A model generated the notes under the pieces. The model was not told where the DNA came from and did not search any database. It worked only from the letters and a program-made list of their open reading frames with translations. 46,341 nucleotides of DNA from Sphingomonas sp. (GTDB lineage: Bacteria > Pseudomonadota > Alphaproteobacteria > Sphingomonadales > Sphingomonadaceae): assembly GCA_019747165.1 (NCBI GenBank), contig JAIERC010000043.1, positions 1-46,341 of the forward strand, in the 5' to 3' direction. Of this stretch, positions 8,450 through 17,411 are shown one piece after another. The first letter of the stretch is position 1. Each line of letters begins with the position of its first letter. The translations under genes and the position numbers were made by a program.

Positions 8450-11400
8450 TCACCGACCAAGTCCGGCTAGGGTCCGCACATCGTCGAGATGAACCTGCGT
8501 AAACCGCAACCGGACCGGCTCGCCCGCCAATGTCAGCTGTAATTCGGGCGCAACCGCACCAGCGAGTAGCGTGCGTATCTCGCCGTCCGTGGCAGGATTG
8601 GCGTAACGCCACTTGGCGGCGCATGTCGGACACATTGCGAGATGGTTTTCGGCATGCTCAGAAGTGAAGGATTCGAGCAGCTCCGATGCCTCGAAGTAAG
8701 GCGATCCGTCCGGCAATGCAAAGGGCATTTTCTGGTGGCAGCACTGGCAGATCATGTCACCAAGTGGGTTGGTGTAATGGTCTTCAAGATAGGTGCGCGC
8801 CACGGCACGGCTCTCGCCATTGCTCGTCCGCACACTGCGCTGGCGGACCTCATATGCTTTAGCGGGTGCATTCTCGGCTCGAGCGGCGAGGCGCTGAGCT
8901 CGCCGTGTTGGATCCCGCGTTTCGCGCTCGGGAAATTCGACTTGCTCGTAGGCGCGCGTCGCGAGCTTCCGGGCTAAATCCTCGTTCAGCGCTGCCAGGG
9001 CCTCGGCGGGCAGGCCTTCGAGCTGGTCGACCAGCTCGGCGGACAGGCCGATCAGTTCGGCTGCTTTCAGGCGCGCCTTGTGTTGGTCGCTGCGCTTGCG
9101 CTGTTCCTCACCGAAACCGATCGCCTGCAGCCATGCTTCGTTGCCGCCTGGGCTATAACCTGCAGCTAGTTCGGCTGTTGTGATCGCACGTGGCTTCCGC
9201 AAGCTGCCGTCCTTGGCCGGGATCCACGCCGTGTCACAAAGCGCAATGGCAAGCGACGATGGCCGCTGGTTGGCCGCCCGCGACTGATTGGGCGAGTAGG
9301 TGGCGACCATCGCAGATGCGCCGTGCAGTTTGACCGCATCCCAGATCAGCCGAGAGATCGCAGGATCACCCCGATCGAGCAGTTCATCGATCGACTCGAT
9401 AAAGTAATCGATGTCCGTCCCCGTGCCGGTATGGCGTGTCGCGCCGAAGCCATGCTTCAGCTCGGCCCAATGCGGGTGCGAATAGGCGATGGGCGAATAC
9501 ATCACCGAAAGACCGTCCTCGACGCCGCACTCGGTCAGGAACTCGATGAGGTCCTTGCGCTTGAGCTTTTCATAGCCCTCCCATAGCGCCACCCGATCGC
9601 GTCCCTCGATCGTGCCGTCATAGATCAGGCCGAGCGCCGACTGGAGATAGGGCACGTCGAAATATACCGCGTCCGCAACGTGATAGTCTGCCTCCAATCC
9701 CGCTCGGATGAAGCTGACTCCGGCGAACAGGCTTACATCGTCGTGTTCCTTCCACCACCGCAGGAACCGGCGCATATGTTGAAGGTGGCGTTCGCGATTG
9801 GGCCGCGGCCCGTCGCCCTTGTATTGAGTGCGGATGATCGCAGTGAGATATGCTCTCTCGTCGACATCTTTCACGCCGACGCGCCGGAGGAACTGCTCGA
9901 CATCCTTACCGCGCCCGCGACCCAAACGGACTAGGCTGTTCTTGACCAGATATAGATCGCATTGGCCAGCCTCAGGGTCGAGCGCGCTGTCGGCGGGTGC
10001 GAACACGGCGGCGCTAGGTGAGGCGCGCCGGTTTCCTTCAATTCGGACGAAGTGAAGGCTGGCGATCGACGTGGCGCGCTTTTGCGCCTTGAGGGCGGGG
10101 TCCAGCGCCAAATAGAAGCGTTGTGCGTCCTCGTCCGCGAGCCCGTCAAACCAGGCAAGCGCCCGTTTGCGAGCATCAATCTCGGATTGATACCAAAGCT
10201 GAATTTGCCCGAACGCGCGCTGGAAGGCGTTGAAGAACTCGCCATAGCCCCATTCCTCGATCTTGAGCATCGTCAGAAACGCTTCGGTTCGGCTGTTGCG
10301 CAAACCTGTGATGATCCAGCTGCGCCCCGCCTTTCCGCCAAACCGGTCAAGTCCATCGTCCCCGAGCAATTCACGCAGTTCGGCAGGACCCCGCACGGCA
10401 CTGCCGGCGGTCACATAACCCCCGGCATGGGTGGGGATCAGCGGCTCGGCAAGGAACCTCTTCGCGATGATGGAGCGGATCGGCGCGAAGATCGCAGGTA
10501 GCTCGTCGCCACCGTTGGGGAGGAGGTCGAGAACACCGCGCTTCAGCAGGCCACGCTCGCGCAGGTCAGGAGGCGTGTCGGCGACCAACGTCGCCAGTGT
10601 CTCGATCAGCTCGGCGTTCCACGCGTCGTCTAGCTTGATGTTGGCCCGGTTATCGGTGAGCTGGAACGGGCCGTGGATGAGAAAGTGCAACCCCGTAATT
10701 TCCTGGGTCTCGAAGAACACCATCAGCTTTGTCGGGGTGTCCTCGGCGATCAGTTCGCCGCCATCGTTCATCCGTATCGCAGCCTTGACCTCATATTGCT
10801 TGCGCTGCTCACGCTGCTCGACCGTGCGCGTCAGGATCAGGAAGCGCTCGCGATGCGTCGACCGATCAGGGAGGACAGAACGGATTGTGCGCAGTCCCTC
10901 GGCGTTGTCCTCGACCTCGGCATGGCTGGGAGTCGGGCCCTCAAGCCATTCGAGGCGCTTGATGTGCTTCAGAAACAGCAGCGAGCGCGGGCCTCCGGCA
11001 GCGAGGCCGTCGCGCGCGCGACCCAGCGTGGTCGCGGCGGTGTCCGGTCTGAGCGGAAGGACGATGCGCGTGGTCGCGTCGCGATGTTGTGTCGGAATAA
11101 TGCGCGGAACCACAAGATTTTCGATCGCGAAAGCGAGTGGATCGCCTTCGATCCGCGAATGCACTTCAGGCCGTTCGGTGATGACGTAGACCGATTTGAA
11201 GCCGATACCGAAACAGCCGATCTTGTGGCCGTCGTCCAATTTGGTCGTGTTGCCGATTCCTGTGATACCCTCGATATCTTCCCGGTCGAACGGGCGTCCG
11301 TCATGCTCGAACTGGATACGGTCAGGTTCGAGTAGGAAGCGAACCCAGGTCGCCTCGGCATCTTCGGCATTCTGCAGAAGCTCGAAGATGAAATGGCTAG

Positions 11401-11527
11401 GATCCGCATATTTCTCCACGGTAGCGTTCCAGATGCCGCGGTCGAAATTATTCTCGTGGCTGGCATCGACCCAGCGCTGTCGCTTGGCGCGAAGGGCGTC
11501 GAGCCAGATGTCGAAAGGATCGTCCAT
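8450..11527 (-). CDS. Sacsin-like GHKL ATPase with C-terminal degenerate HNH-like zinc motif
   Basis: A 1025-residue protein, third gene of a coupled three-gene operon. The N-terminus is a sacsin/Hsp90-type ATPase: FELLQNAEDA (Asn53, Asp56) is the N-box and GHKIGCFGIGFKS (100-112) is the glycine-rich lid. The middle 700 residues are not recognisable. Near the C-terminus Cys927/Cys930 and Cys966/Cys969 flank DGSPYFEASELL, where active HNH nucleases have an EvHH motif. The fold looks HNH-like, but the catalytic His pair is missing. An ATG at 11527, two bases after the helicase stop and with GGAG at proper distance, is preferred over an upstream TTG at 11533. Sacsin-like ATPases with helicases are frequent in bacterial defence loci. 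The precise role is unknown. Confidence 0.82.
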   Translation of the reverse strand: MDDPFDIWLDALRAKRQRWVDASHENNFDRGIWNATVEKYADPSHFIFELLQNAEDAEATWVRFLLEPDRIQFEHDGRPFDREDIEGITGIGNTTKLDDGHKIGCFGIGFKSVYVITERPEVHSRIEGDPLAFAIENLVVPRIIPTQHRDATTRIVLPLRPDTAATTLGRARDGLAAGGPRSLLFLKHIKRLEWLEGPTPSHAEVEDNAEGLRTIRSVLPDRSTHRERFLILTRTVEQREQRKQYEVKAAIRMNDGGELIAEDTPTKLMVFFETQEITGLHFLIHGPFQLTDNRANIKLDDAWNAELIETLATLVADTPPDLRERGLLKRGVLDLLPNGGDELPAIFAPIRSIIAKRFLAEPLIPTHAGGYVTAGSAVRGPAELRELLGDDGLDRFGGKAGRSWIITGLRNSRTEAFLTMLKIEEWGYGEFFNAFQRAFGQIQLWYQSEIDARKRALAWFDGLADEDAQRFYLALDPALKAQKRATSIASLHFVRIEGNRRASPSAAVFAPADSALDPEAGQCDLYLVKNSLVRLGRGRGKDVEQFLRRVGVKDVDERAYLTAIIRTQYKGDGPRPNRERHLQHMRRFLRWWKEHDDVSLFAGVSFIRAGLEADYHVADAVYFDVPYLQSALGLIYDGTIEGRDRVALWEGYEKLKRKDLIEFLTECGVEDGLSVMYSPIAYSHPHWAELKHGFGATRHTGTGTDIDYFIESIDELLDRGDPAISRLIWDAVKLHGASAMVATYSPNQSRAANQRPSSLAIALCDTAWIPAKDGSLRKPRAITTAELAAGYSPGGNEAWLQAIGFGEEQRKRSDQHKARLKAAELIGLSAELVDQLEGLPAEALAALNEDLARKLATRAYEQVEFPERETRDPTRRAQRLAARAENAPAKAYEVRQRSVRTSNGESRAVARTYLEDHYTNPLGDMICQCCHQKMPFALPDGSPYFEASELLESFTSEHAENHLAMCPTCAAKWRYANPATDGEIRTLLAGAVAPELQLTLAGEPVRLRFTQVHLDDVRTLAGLGR

Positions 11528-11529
11528 GA

Positions 11530-14500
11530 TCAATGCTCCACGCGCAGGATACCCGCGGCGACGCGGCGGGGCAGGATGTCAGCTCGGCGTTCGGCCGCAG
11601 CGAGATTATCGAGCGCCTCGCGATGGTCCGCATTCGCGCGCGCAAGCTGGCCCTGGCGCATGCGGCGGATGCGATCCTCCGAGACCAGGCTCAACTGCTC
11701 TTCGAGAATCGCGACGCGGGCCCGGTGGCTGGCTTCGAGACTGTCGCGCCGGAACCGCGCGATTTCGCCAGCCTCGGCGATGTGCGCCGTCCGACGTCGG
11801 GTCCATAGTTCGTGATGCCAGCCCTCCAGACCTTCGACGACGGCGATGCTCGGAAGCGCAACATCGTCGGTGTCTTCGGCGGCGGCAAAGATGTCCATGA
11901 ACACCGCGCCGACGGCCGAGTCCTCAACGACGGAAACCAGCATGGCGTCTTCCCGTAGCCCGCGCATCTGCCATTGGTAAATCGCGAAGGGATGGTCGCC
12001 GACCGGCAGGGCCGGGTCGGACACCTTTAGCGCCACTTGTATCTCTTCGTCGCCGGCAAAGGACCGGGCGGCCGCTTGGGTCAGCGGGTGGACCGGCGTA
12101 ATGAAGGCGAGATCGCGATCGGCATTGGCTGTTTCTCGGTCGAAGGTAAGCGCCAGGGTCTGCTGGTCGCCACGCAGCCAGCCCTCCCATTCCCGCTCGG
12201 CAAGGTTCAGCCGCGACCCGCGCGTGCGGGGCGGGACGAGACGCCGACGCGCGTCTGCGGACAGCCGCAAACTCTTGGCCGGACCTTGGCCGCTGATGGG
12301 GTTGCGGCCCACATCCAGCTCGCGCTCGAGATGGAGGCCGACCAACCGTTCGATCGAGCTCGGCTCGAGCCAACGGCTCGATGCCTGCGCAATGTCGTCG
12401 TCGATCTGAGTGCGCTCGATGCGCACGCCGAACAGCTCCGCCTCGCGCTCCTCGAGCGCATCGGTCTCGATGACCTGCCGTATCTCATTGTCGGCGAGTT
12501 GCTGAAGCCGCGCCTCGCGTTCCTCGTCGGTCAGGGTGAAGTCATCCGCCACGGCCTGCAGCGCCCCGGCGATCTCGCCGAGAATTGCCTCGCTGCCGCC
12601 GATGGCACGTTCGAACACGCCGATGCGCAATAGACACCGGTTGAAGATGTCAAAATCGACCGTGCCCGGTGTCACGAAATTGTAGATCGCAACGGTCTGG
12701 CTGGCCTGGCCGTAGCGGTCGATGCGTCCGATCCGTTGCTCGATGCGCATCGGGTTCCACGGGATGTCGTAGTTGACCAGGGCGTCGCAGAACTGGAAGT
12801 CGAGGCCTTCCGAGCCGACTTCGGACGAAAGTAGCACATCGATCGCGTCGTCATGCTCGGGCGGCAGGGCAAACGCCTTGCGCAGCCTTCGACGATCGTC
12901 GTCGGCGACCCCGCCATGGATGAGCCCGACGCGCACGCCGCGCGAGCGCAGCGCCGCCTCGACATAGGCAAGGGTGTGCCGGAACGAGCTGAACAGCAGA
13001 ACGCGCCGATTGGACATCTCCGCCTTTTGGGTAATGATCTCGATCAGCCGCGCGAGTTTGGGATCGTCGTCCGGCAAGCCGCCGGCACGCTCGACAATGG
13101 CAGCAATTTCGGCCCGGATCGAGTCCACCGCGGTTTCGGCATCGTCTAGTTCGCCGCCGCCAATCTCGATGAATTCGAGCTCGGTGAGGCGCCGCGACAG
13201 GATCGTCTCGAGAAAGGGCACAAGGCCATGCAGCGAGCTCGCGGCCTGACGCCGGATCGTGGTCATCAGGAAGCCCAGCGGCCCCGCGCCATGCGTGCGC
13301 AGATAGATCGCGCGCTGCAACGAAAGCAGGTCGTCGTGGATGGCGCGTTGCTCGGGTGTGAACGGAACCTCGATCGTTCGGGCCTTGCGGCTGGTGAAGT
13401 TGCCGATGTCGCGCCGACGCGTGCGGCTGATCATCGAGGCAAAGCTGTGGAGCCCCTCGGCCGGGCGGATCAGACGCACGCGTTCATCGTCTGTTTCCGC
13501 AGCGGCTATCGCAGCCAGCAGGTTACGAAAATCGGGTGACGGCGCCAGCATCGCGCGGCCCCAGTCCGTGCCCGCCGCCTCTTGCAGATGAGACCGTGCT
13601 TGAGCTTGCCAACCCGGCGCGGCGGCGCGAATGGCGGCGATCGCCGCATTGATGGCTTCGTTCGGTTCCGCCATCCGTTCGAAGGTCGGCCGGTCGATCA
13701 CCAAATCGGGACGCATCAGGTTCAGCAGCGAGAAGAGGTCACCGGTCCCCAGCTGGACCGGCGTCGCGGTAATGAGCACCACCGCCTCGGCATTGTCCGC
13801 GAGCAATCGCAGACCTTGATGCAGGCTGGTATCGCTGTTGCGCGCGTTGTGCGCCTCGTCGACGATCAGCAGGTCGAAGCGCGGCGGCGTGTCAAGAGTG
13901 CTCAGCCCCGGGCCACGTCCGCCGCCACGCTGCGAAAAGCCTTGGAGCAAATTCTCATTGACCAACGAGAAGGGCAGGATGGCGCGCGAGAAGCGGTCGG
14001 GCCATTCGCCTTCGAGGTCGCTCTGGTCAAGGCAGTAGCGGAGGTCATCGCTGGTGAGCGTCACGAACTCCTCGTCGAAGCGCCGCATTTCGCGGTGCCA
14101 CTTCTCCTCCACGACGAGCGCCTTGGAGCAAACGATCAGAACGGAACGCAGCGGGCGTCGCGCCTGCAATTCGCGCAGCAGCAGGCCAGCCTCAATCGTC
14201 TTCCCTACGCCCACTTCGTCGGCCACGAGCATGCGCGGGCGATCTGCGCGGACGAATTTGAGCACCGGGCGGAACTGGTAAGGGATAAAATCGATCCGCC
14301 CGGCCTGCAGCGAATAGAGATTTGCGATGCTGGGCTCGGCCAGCTGAAGCGCGGTCAGGCGTGCGCTGAACTCATCCAACGTTGCGCGCACGGCTCCCGG
14401 CGTCAGGTCCGCGGCAATGACCTGGCTGAGATACCAGGTCTCCAGTCGCCCATCGATGAACACGCTGAGCCGCGTTTCGCGATTGCTGGGCGTAATGCCG

Positions 14501-14745
14501 GTGATCACGCCGATCCGGGCGGGATCGGACCGCAGCGAGACGGTATGGCCAATCTGGAGATTGGGTGCGGGCGCAGACTGCGCGGTTTCCATGCGAATCG
14601 CGATGATCTCGCGGACCTTGCGCTCGAGCGCCGCGACATCGACGCCGTGAGCCCGTGCGGCCGCAACTATTTCCTCGTCGCTCGCCTCCAATATGCCTTC
14701 GGCAATGAGCGAGAGAAGCTGGTCGGGATCGCGGGACATTGTCAT
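11530..14745 (-). CDS. RapA/SNF2-type superfamily 2 helicase
   Basis: A protein of about 1071 residues, second gene of the operon. The helicase core is complete: ADEVGVGKT (Walker A, about 175-183), FDLLIVDEAHNAR (Walker B, about 290), ITATP (motif III), VLLFSSFRHTLAYVE and SSEVGSEGLDFQFCD (C-terminal lobe), and QRIGRIDRYGQ (motif VI). The order and the SSEVGSEGLDFQ block resemble RapA-like SNF2 translocases of DNA-repair, transcription and defence loci. The last 350 residues are unrecognised, acidic and coiled-coil prone near the end. An ATG at 14745 overlaps the upstream stop as ATGA. An in-frame ATG at 14754 is also possible. Its end nearly touches the sacsin-like start, so the two proteins are probably made in step and may form a complex. 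Confidence 0.88.
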   Translation of the reverse strand: MTMSRDPDQLLSLIAEGILEASDEEIVAAARAHGVDVAALERKVREIIAIRMETAQSAPAPNLQIGHTVSLRSDPARIGVITGITPSNRETRLSVFIDGRLETWYLSQVIAADLTPGAVRATLDEFSARLTALQLAEPSIANLYSLQAGRIDFIPYQFRPVLKFVRADRPRMLVADEVGVGKTIEAGLLLRELQARRPLRSVLIVCSKALVVEEKWHREMRRFDEEFVTLTSDDLRYCLDQSDLEGEWPDRFSRAILPFSLVNENLLQGFSQRGGGRGPGLSTLDTPPRFDLLIVDEAHNARNSDTSLHQGLRLLADNAEAVVLITATPVQLGTGDLFSLLNLMRPDLVIDRPTFERMAEPNEAINAAIAAIRAAAPGWQAQARSHLQEAAGTDWGRAMLAPSPDFRNLLAAIAAAETDDERVRLIRPAEGLHSFASMISRTRRRDIGNFTSRKARTIEVPFTPEQRAIHDDLLSLQRAIYLRTHGAGPLGFLMTTIRRQAASSLHGLVPFLETILSRRLTELEFIEIGGGELDDAETAVDSIRAEIAAIVERAGGLPDDDPKLARLIEIITQKAEMSNRRVLLFSSFRHTLAYVEAALRSRGVRVGLIHGGVADDDRRRLRKAFALPPEHDDAIDVLLSSEVGSEGLDFQFCDALVNYDIPWNPMRIEQRIGRIDRYGQASQTVAIYNFVTPGTVDFDIFNRCLLRIGVFERAIGGSEAILGEIAGALQAVADDFTLTDEEREARLQQLADNEIRQVIETDALEEREAELFGVRIERTQIDDDIAQASSRWLEPSSIERLVGLHLERELDVGRNPISGQGPAKSLRLSADARRRLVPPRTRGSRLNLAEREWEGWLRGDQQTLALTFDRETANADRDLAFITPVHPLTQAAARSFAGDEEIQVALKVSDPALPVGDHPFAIYQWQMRGLREDAMLVSVVEDSAVGAVFMDIFAAAEDTDDVALPSIAVVEGLEGWHHELWTRRRTAHIAEAGEIARFRRDSLEASHRARVAILEEQLSLVSEDRIRRMRQGQLARANADHREALDNLAAAERRADILPRRVAAGILRVEH

Positions 14746-15272
14746 GAGGTCCATCCGGGGCTGAATTGGCGTTGTAGAGTACGGATCATCCGACGCCGGG
14801 CCGTGTCGTAGCCGGTTTCATCGATGCCGAGGTGGTTGCGCGCGTCTTTGCGGCTAGTCTGCGCGAGGAGGTGCTCGAATATGCCGAGTGCGTTGGCATC
14901 TTCGAGCAGCACATCGCGCATGCGTTCGACCAGGTCGATAAACTCATTCGACGCGGCCGATCCGCGGTCGTCGGCCACCGCGTCGCTGTCTTCAGTAAGC
15001 GGCTCGCGCTGGTCTTCGTGACGCCATTGGCTGGCGATGCTACGCATCACCTGCGAAAGAAAGGCGGGCAACGGCACCTCCGCTGGCCATGGCCGGTCGC
15101 CCGACAAGGCGCGCGCGAGCGCTTCGTGCAGCAGCTCCGCGGCATCGCGCCGCGGGCAACCGCTCACCCAGGTCTTGGCCAGAGCCGCGAGACGCAGCAG
15201 ATCGACTTGGCGTAACCGACTTAGCAGCCGGCTCACCTCCTCAATCGATAGCGTTTCGACTCCGTCCGGCAT
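14742..15272 (-). CDS. Sigma-70 (ECF)-like protein heading the helicase/ATPase operon
   Basis: A 176-residue protein. DAAELLHEALARAL (about 45-58) followed by PLPAFLSQVMRSIASQWRHED resembles sigma region 2 of ECF factors (DLvQEtflra... fraWLyriarN). IFEHLLAQTSRKDARNHLGIDETGYDTARRRMIRTL resembles a region 4 helix-turn-helix. The resemblance is pattern-level and the region 2 core is weak, so this may be a sigma-derived DNA-binding protein and not a working sigma factor. I prefer ATG 15272, about 10 bases after AAGGGAGA. A GTG at 15293 would place that site inside the gene. It overlaps the helicase start, so it is a component or dedicated regulator of that operon. Confidence 0.62.
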   Translation of the reverse strand: MPDGVETLSIEEVSRLLSRLRQVDLLRLAALAKTWVSGCPRRDAAELLHEALARALSGDRPWPAEVPLPAFLSQVMRSIASQWRHEDQREPLTEDSDAVADDRGSAASNEFIDLVERMRDVLLEDANALGIFEHLLAQTSRKDARNHLGIDETGYDTARRRMIRTLQRQFSPGWTS

Positions 15273-15293
15273 GTCCGACAGGTCTCCCTTCAC

Positions 15294-15707
15294 ATCTGTT
15301 ACGGAGATGAGAGGGAAAACGGGAAGCGACGAGGAAAAAAGTTTGAACCGGGTCGCGGTGTCGGATCATAGCCACAACGCCGGGTCACCATGACTTCATC
15401 TTGCACAGGCGGCCGCGATCGCCTTCGTCGTGAAGCCGCACCTCGGCTTCGTCATCGTCGAAAATCTCGTCGCCGTCGTCGCGGTGTGAGTTCGGAATCA
15501 ATAAGCGTGATGATCGATGGCAGGCCCAGTGCCGTTTAACCCCATACCCGCGAGTTGATCAAGGGCGGTCGAGGCTTGCGATCCAATAACGATCTAGTTT
15601 GAGCCGTTCGGATCAGCAGTGGCACGGCGTCTGTTTTTCGCGTGGTCGAGCTAAATACCGACAGACCGCTGCCGGCTCACTTCGTCCATCCACGCGCCCC
15701 TGCCCGG
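15294..15707. other. Intergenic region, probable promoter of the sigma-like/helicase/ATPase operon
   Basis: This stretch of 414 bases has no supported gene. It separates two leftward-reading genes, so it should hold the promoter of the sigma-like operon near 15300-15450 and any terminator of the upstream HTH-Dam gene's leftward transcript. I see no T-tailed hairpin, no long inverted repeat and no clear -35/-10 pair. The short frames here lack ribosome-binding sites. Confidence 0.45.
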
Positions 15708-16607
15708 TCAACTAACGCCGTCCCCCGCAGCACTGCGTGCCAACCAGAACCCTGGCACCAATTCGGCGTATCGCTTTTTCTGGTCAGCGGCTGCCCCGAG
15801 GGTCACAATCATCAACGAAAATGGCGTGTGCTGGCCCTGTCCTCGCGAGTCCAAAAACCGCACGCGCCCCCTCAGCAAGTAAATCTCTGCGTCGGCGCTC
15901 AGCGTATCGTGAAACCAGCGCGAATCGGTTCGAACGGGGACGAGGCAAACAACGGTCTCGACCGTTCCTGCTCGCCACTGGTCATGGGCACGCTGCAGCC
16001 ATTTGAGAAGCTCAGAGAAGGGTGGGTTGACGAACACGAGCCTGCCCCACCAGGCGTCAGTCAGCCCGTCGCCGCCCTCGCTCAACAAAATTCGGCGGCG
16101 CGCGATGACCGGACTGAGCAGGTGGCCGCAGGGGTCGAGATCGATTTCACCAAATGCCGCATAGATCGCAGCCATGAAGTCAGGCGGCGTGAAGCGGCTG
16201 TCGCGATCGTCCTTGTCGCCCTGTCCCCAATAGCTCCGCTCTTGCGCGCGTCGCCGCGCCTGGGGCGCAAGCACCGCCATCAAACGAATCAGGCTTTTCA
16301 CCGACCCGCCGCCCCGTTCCAGACTGGCGATGGTCGTCCTCGATAGCTTTGTCTTGGCCGTCAGTTCGTCGAGCGTCACCGAGCGTTTGCGTCGGGTGGC
16401 GCGCAATTGTTGGGCCAGAGTTCTGCCTGGGCCCACGCCGGTAAGACGAAAATCCAACGCCGTCATCACCGTCACGAGGGTCGCGACCGAGCCAACACCT
16501 TTTTCCAGCCGTTTGATGGTCTGGGCATCGACACCGACCCGTTCGGCCAAAGTGCGTTGCGACCATCCCGCCAGCCGCCTTGCCTCGCGCAATTCTTTGA
16601 GCAGCAT
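15708..16607 (-). CDS. Tandem helix-turn-helix / phage-type Dam (N6-adenine) methyltransferase fusion
   Basis: A 299-residue fusion. Two XRE/Cro-type HTH domains lie in tandem: LREARRLAGWSQRTLAERVG at about 4-60 and LRATRRKRSVTLDELTAKTK at about 70-125. They are followed by a phage-type DNA N6-adenine methyltransferase domain with FTPPDFMAAIYAAFGEIDLDPCGH and the catalytic motif FVNPPFSE (the DPPY-class motif in its NPPF form). Phage Dam domains usually stand alone at about 160-180 residues, so the doubled HTH front end is notable. ATG 16607 is preferred. A TTG at 16643 adds 12 residues that fit no domain. The HTH pair may target methylation or autoregulate the gene. No cognate restriction enzyme is adjacent, so it is more likely an orphan or phage-derived methylase. 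Confidence 0.8.
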   Translation of the reverse strand: MLLKELREARRLAGWSQRTLAERVGVDAQTIKRLEKGVGSVATLVTVMTALDFRLTGVGPGRTLAQQLRATRRKRSVTLDELTAKTKLSRTTIASLERGGGSVKSLIRLMAVLAPQARRRAQERSYWGQGDKDDRDSRFTPPDFMAAIYAAFGEIDLDPCGHLLSPVIARRRILLSEGGDGLTDAWWGRLVFVNPPFSELLKWLQRAHDQWRAGTVETVVCLVPVRTDSRWFHDTLSADAEIYLLRGRVRFLDSRGQGQHTPFSLMIVTLGAAADQKKRYAELVPGFWLARSAAGDGVS

Positions 16608-16750
16608 TCGATCCCATTTGGGTTTAAATTCTACCCAATACAATTCAAGGTCGGGGCCGGCAACTCCCAGAATTCACTCGAGCTTGTTCTCGATCCCCGA
16701 GGCTGGAGCTGGCGGGCACGGCTGCCCACGTCGCACTCGCATTTCGAACA

Positions 16751-16771
16751 TGGCGGCATGTCATGCCGCCA
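16751..16771. repeat. 10-bp inverted repeat with single central base
   Basis: TGGCGGCATG (16751-16760) and its exact reverse complement (16762-16771) flank one T. The repeat lies between the HTH-Dam gene and the ferritin-like gene, about 145 bases upstream of the former. The symmetry and 21-base span suit a dimeric HTH repressor site, possibly for the adjacent HTH protein. The distance from its start is longer than usual for an operator and no promoter is evident. The rest of 16608-16914 shows no gene. Confidence 0.45.
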
Positions 16772-16914
16772 ATGGCAGAGGGGGAGGCGGCTGCTTCCGG
16801 GGCGATTCGGGTGGAATGCGGAATGGCCGCTTTGGAGCAGCGGTCCGAAGTAAGCGGACATCGCGCCAAACCTCCCACATTGCCCTTACACCGTCGTCCG
16901 GCGCAGTCGAGTTT

Positions 16915-17340
16915 TCAGCGGTGTGAGGTCCGCCCGGCGCAGCGCTGAAATGCGGGCAAGTGCCTTTCCATCGAGGCCGTTTGTAGTGCGCGATACACGC
17001 TCAGAATTTCTTCACGGGCCGTGCTGGCGAGCGCGCGGTCGTAAAGCGCGCCATTCTCGATTTCGCCCGTGACCGCCGCGACACAAGCTTCATGCACGCT
17101 GGCATAGCGCGGCGCGTGGCCGTGCCAGCGATTGGCGGGTGGCGTGACACCATAGCGATCAAATAGTCGCAGCAGCGCCGTATAGTGGCGCTGTTCGGCA
17201 TCGACGATATTGATGAACGGGCGAATGGCGCCGAAATCATCGATCACCTGAGCATAGGTCTCGTAGGACTTATACTCGTCGTCGAGCGTCGCTTCGAGCG
17301 CGTCGATTTCGGCTCGGCTCAGCGTTGGGGCTGTCGTCAC
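16915..17340 (-). CDS. Ferritin-like domain protein (DUF2202-like)
   Basis: A 141-residue four-helix-bundle protein. LDDEYKSYETYAQVI (about 17-31) and NIVDAEQRHYTALLRLF (about 44-60) carry the paired Glu/His residues (DEY..., EQRH) of the DUF2202/rubrerythrin-like family. A third helix has HEACVAAVTGEIENGALYD and a fourth ILSVYRALQTASMERHLPAF (ERH). Such proteins bind a di-iron centre and are linked to oxidative or metal stress, but the substrate is unknown. It follows cydX by about 70 bases on the same strand and may be the last gene of the cyd transcript. There is no signal peptide, so it is probably cytoplasmic. Confidence 0.78.
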   Translation of the reverse strand: MTTAPTLSRAEIDALEATLDDEYKSYETYAQVIDDFGAIRPFINIVDAEQRHYTALLRLFDRYGVTPPANRWHGHAPRYASVHEACVAAVTGEIENGALYDRALASTAREEILSVYRALQTASMERHLPAFQRCAGRTSHR

Positions 17341-17411
17341 GACAGGTTGGTCCTTTCCGAGCGATCGCGGTCGTACGGCGCATGGCTGCGCTTCTCCACC
17401 GTCGCAGTTGG

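Noticed and set aside
13582-14811. Rightward open frame (409 codons) opposite the helicase
   Set aside because: Antisense shadow. The helicase motifs on the minus strand are intact and continuous through this region.
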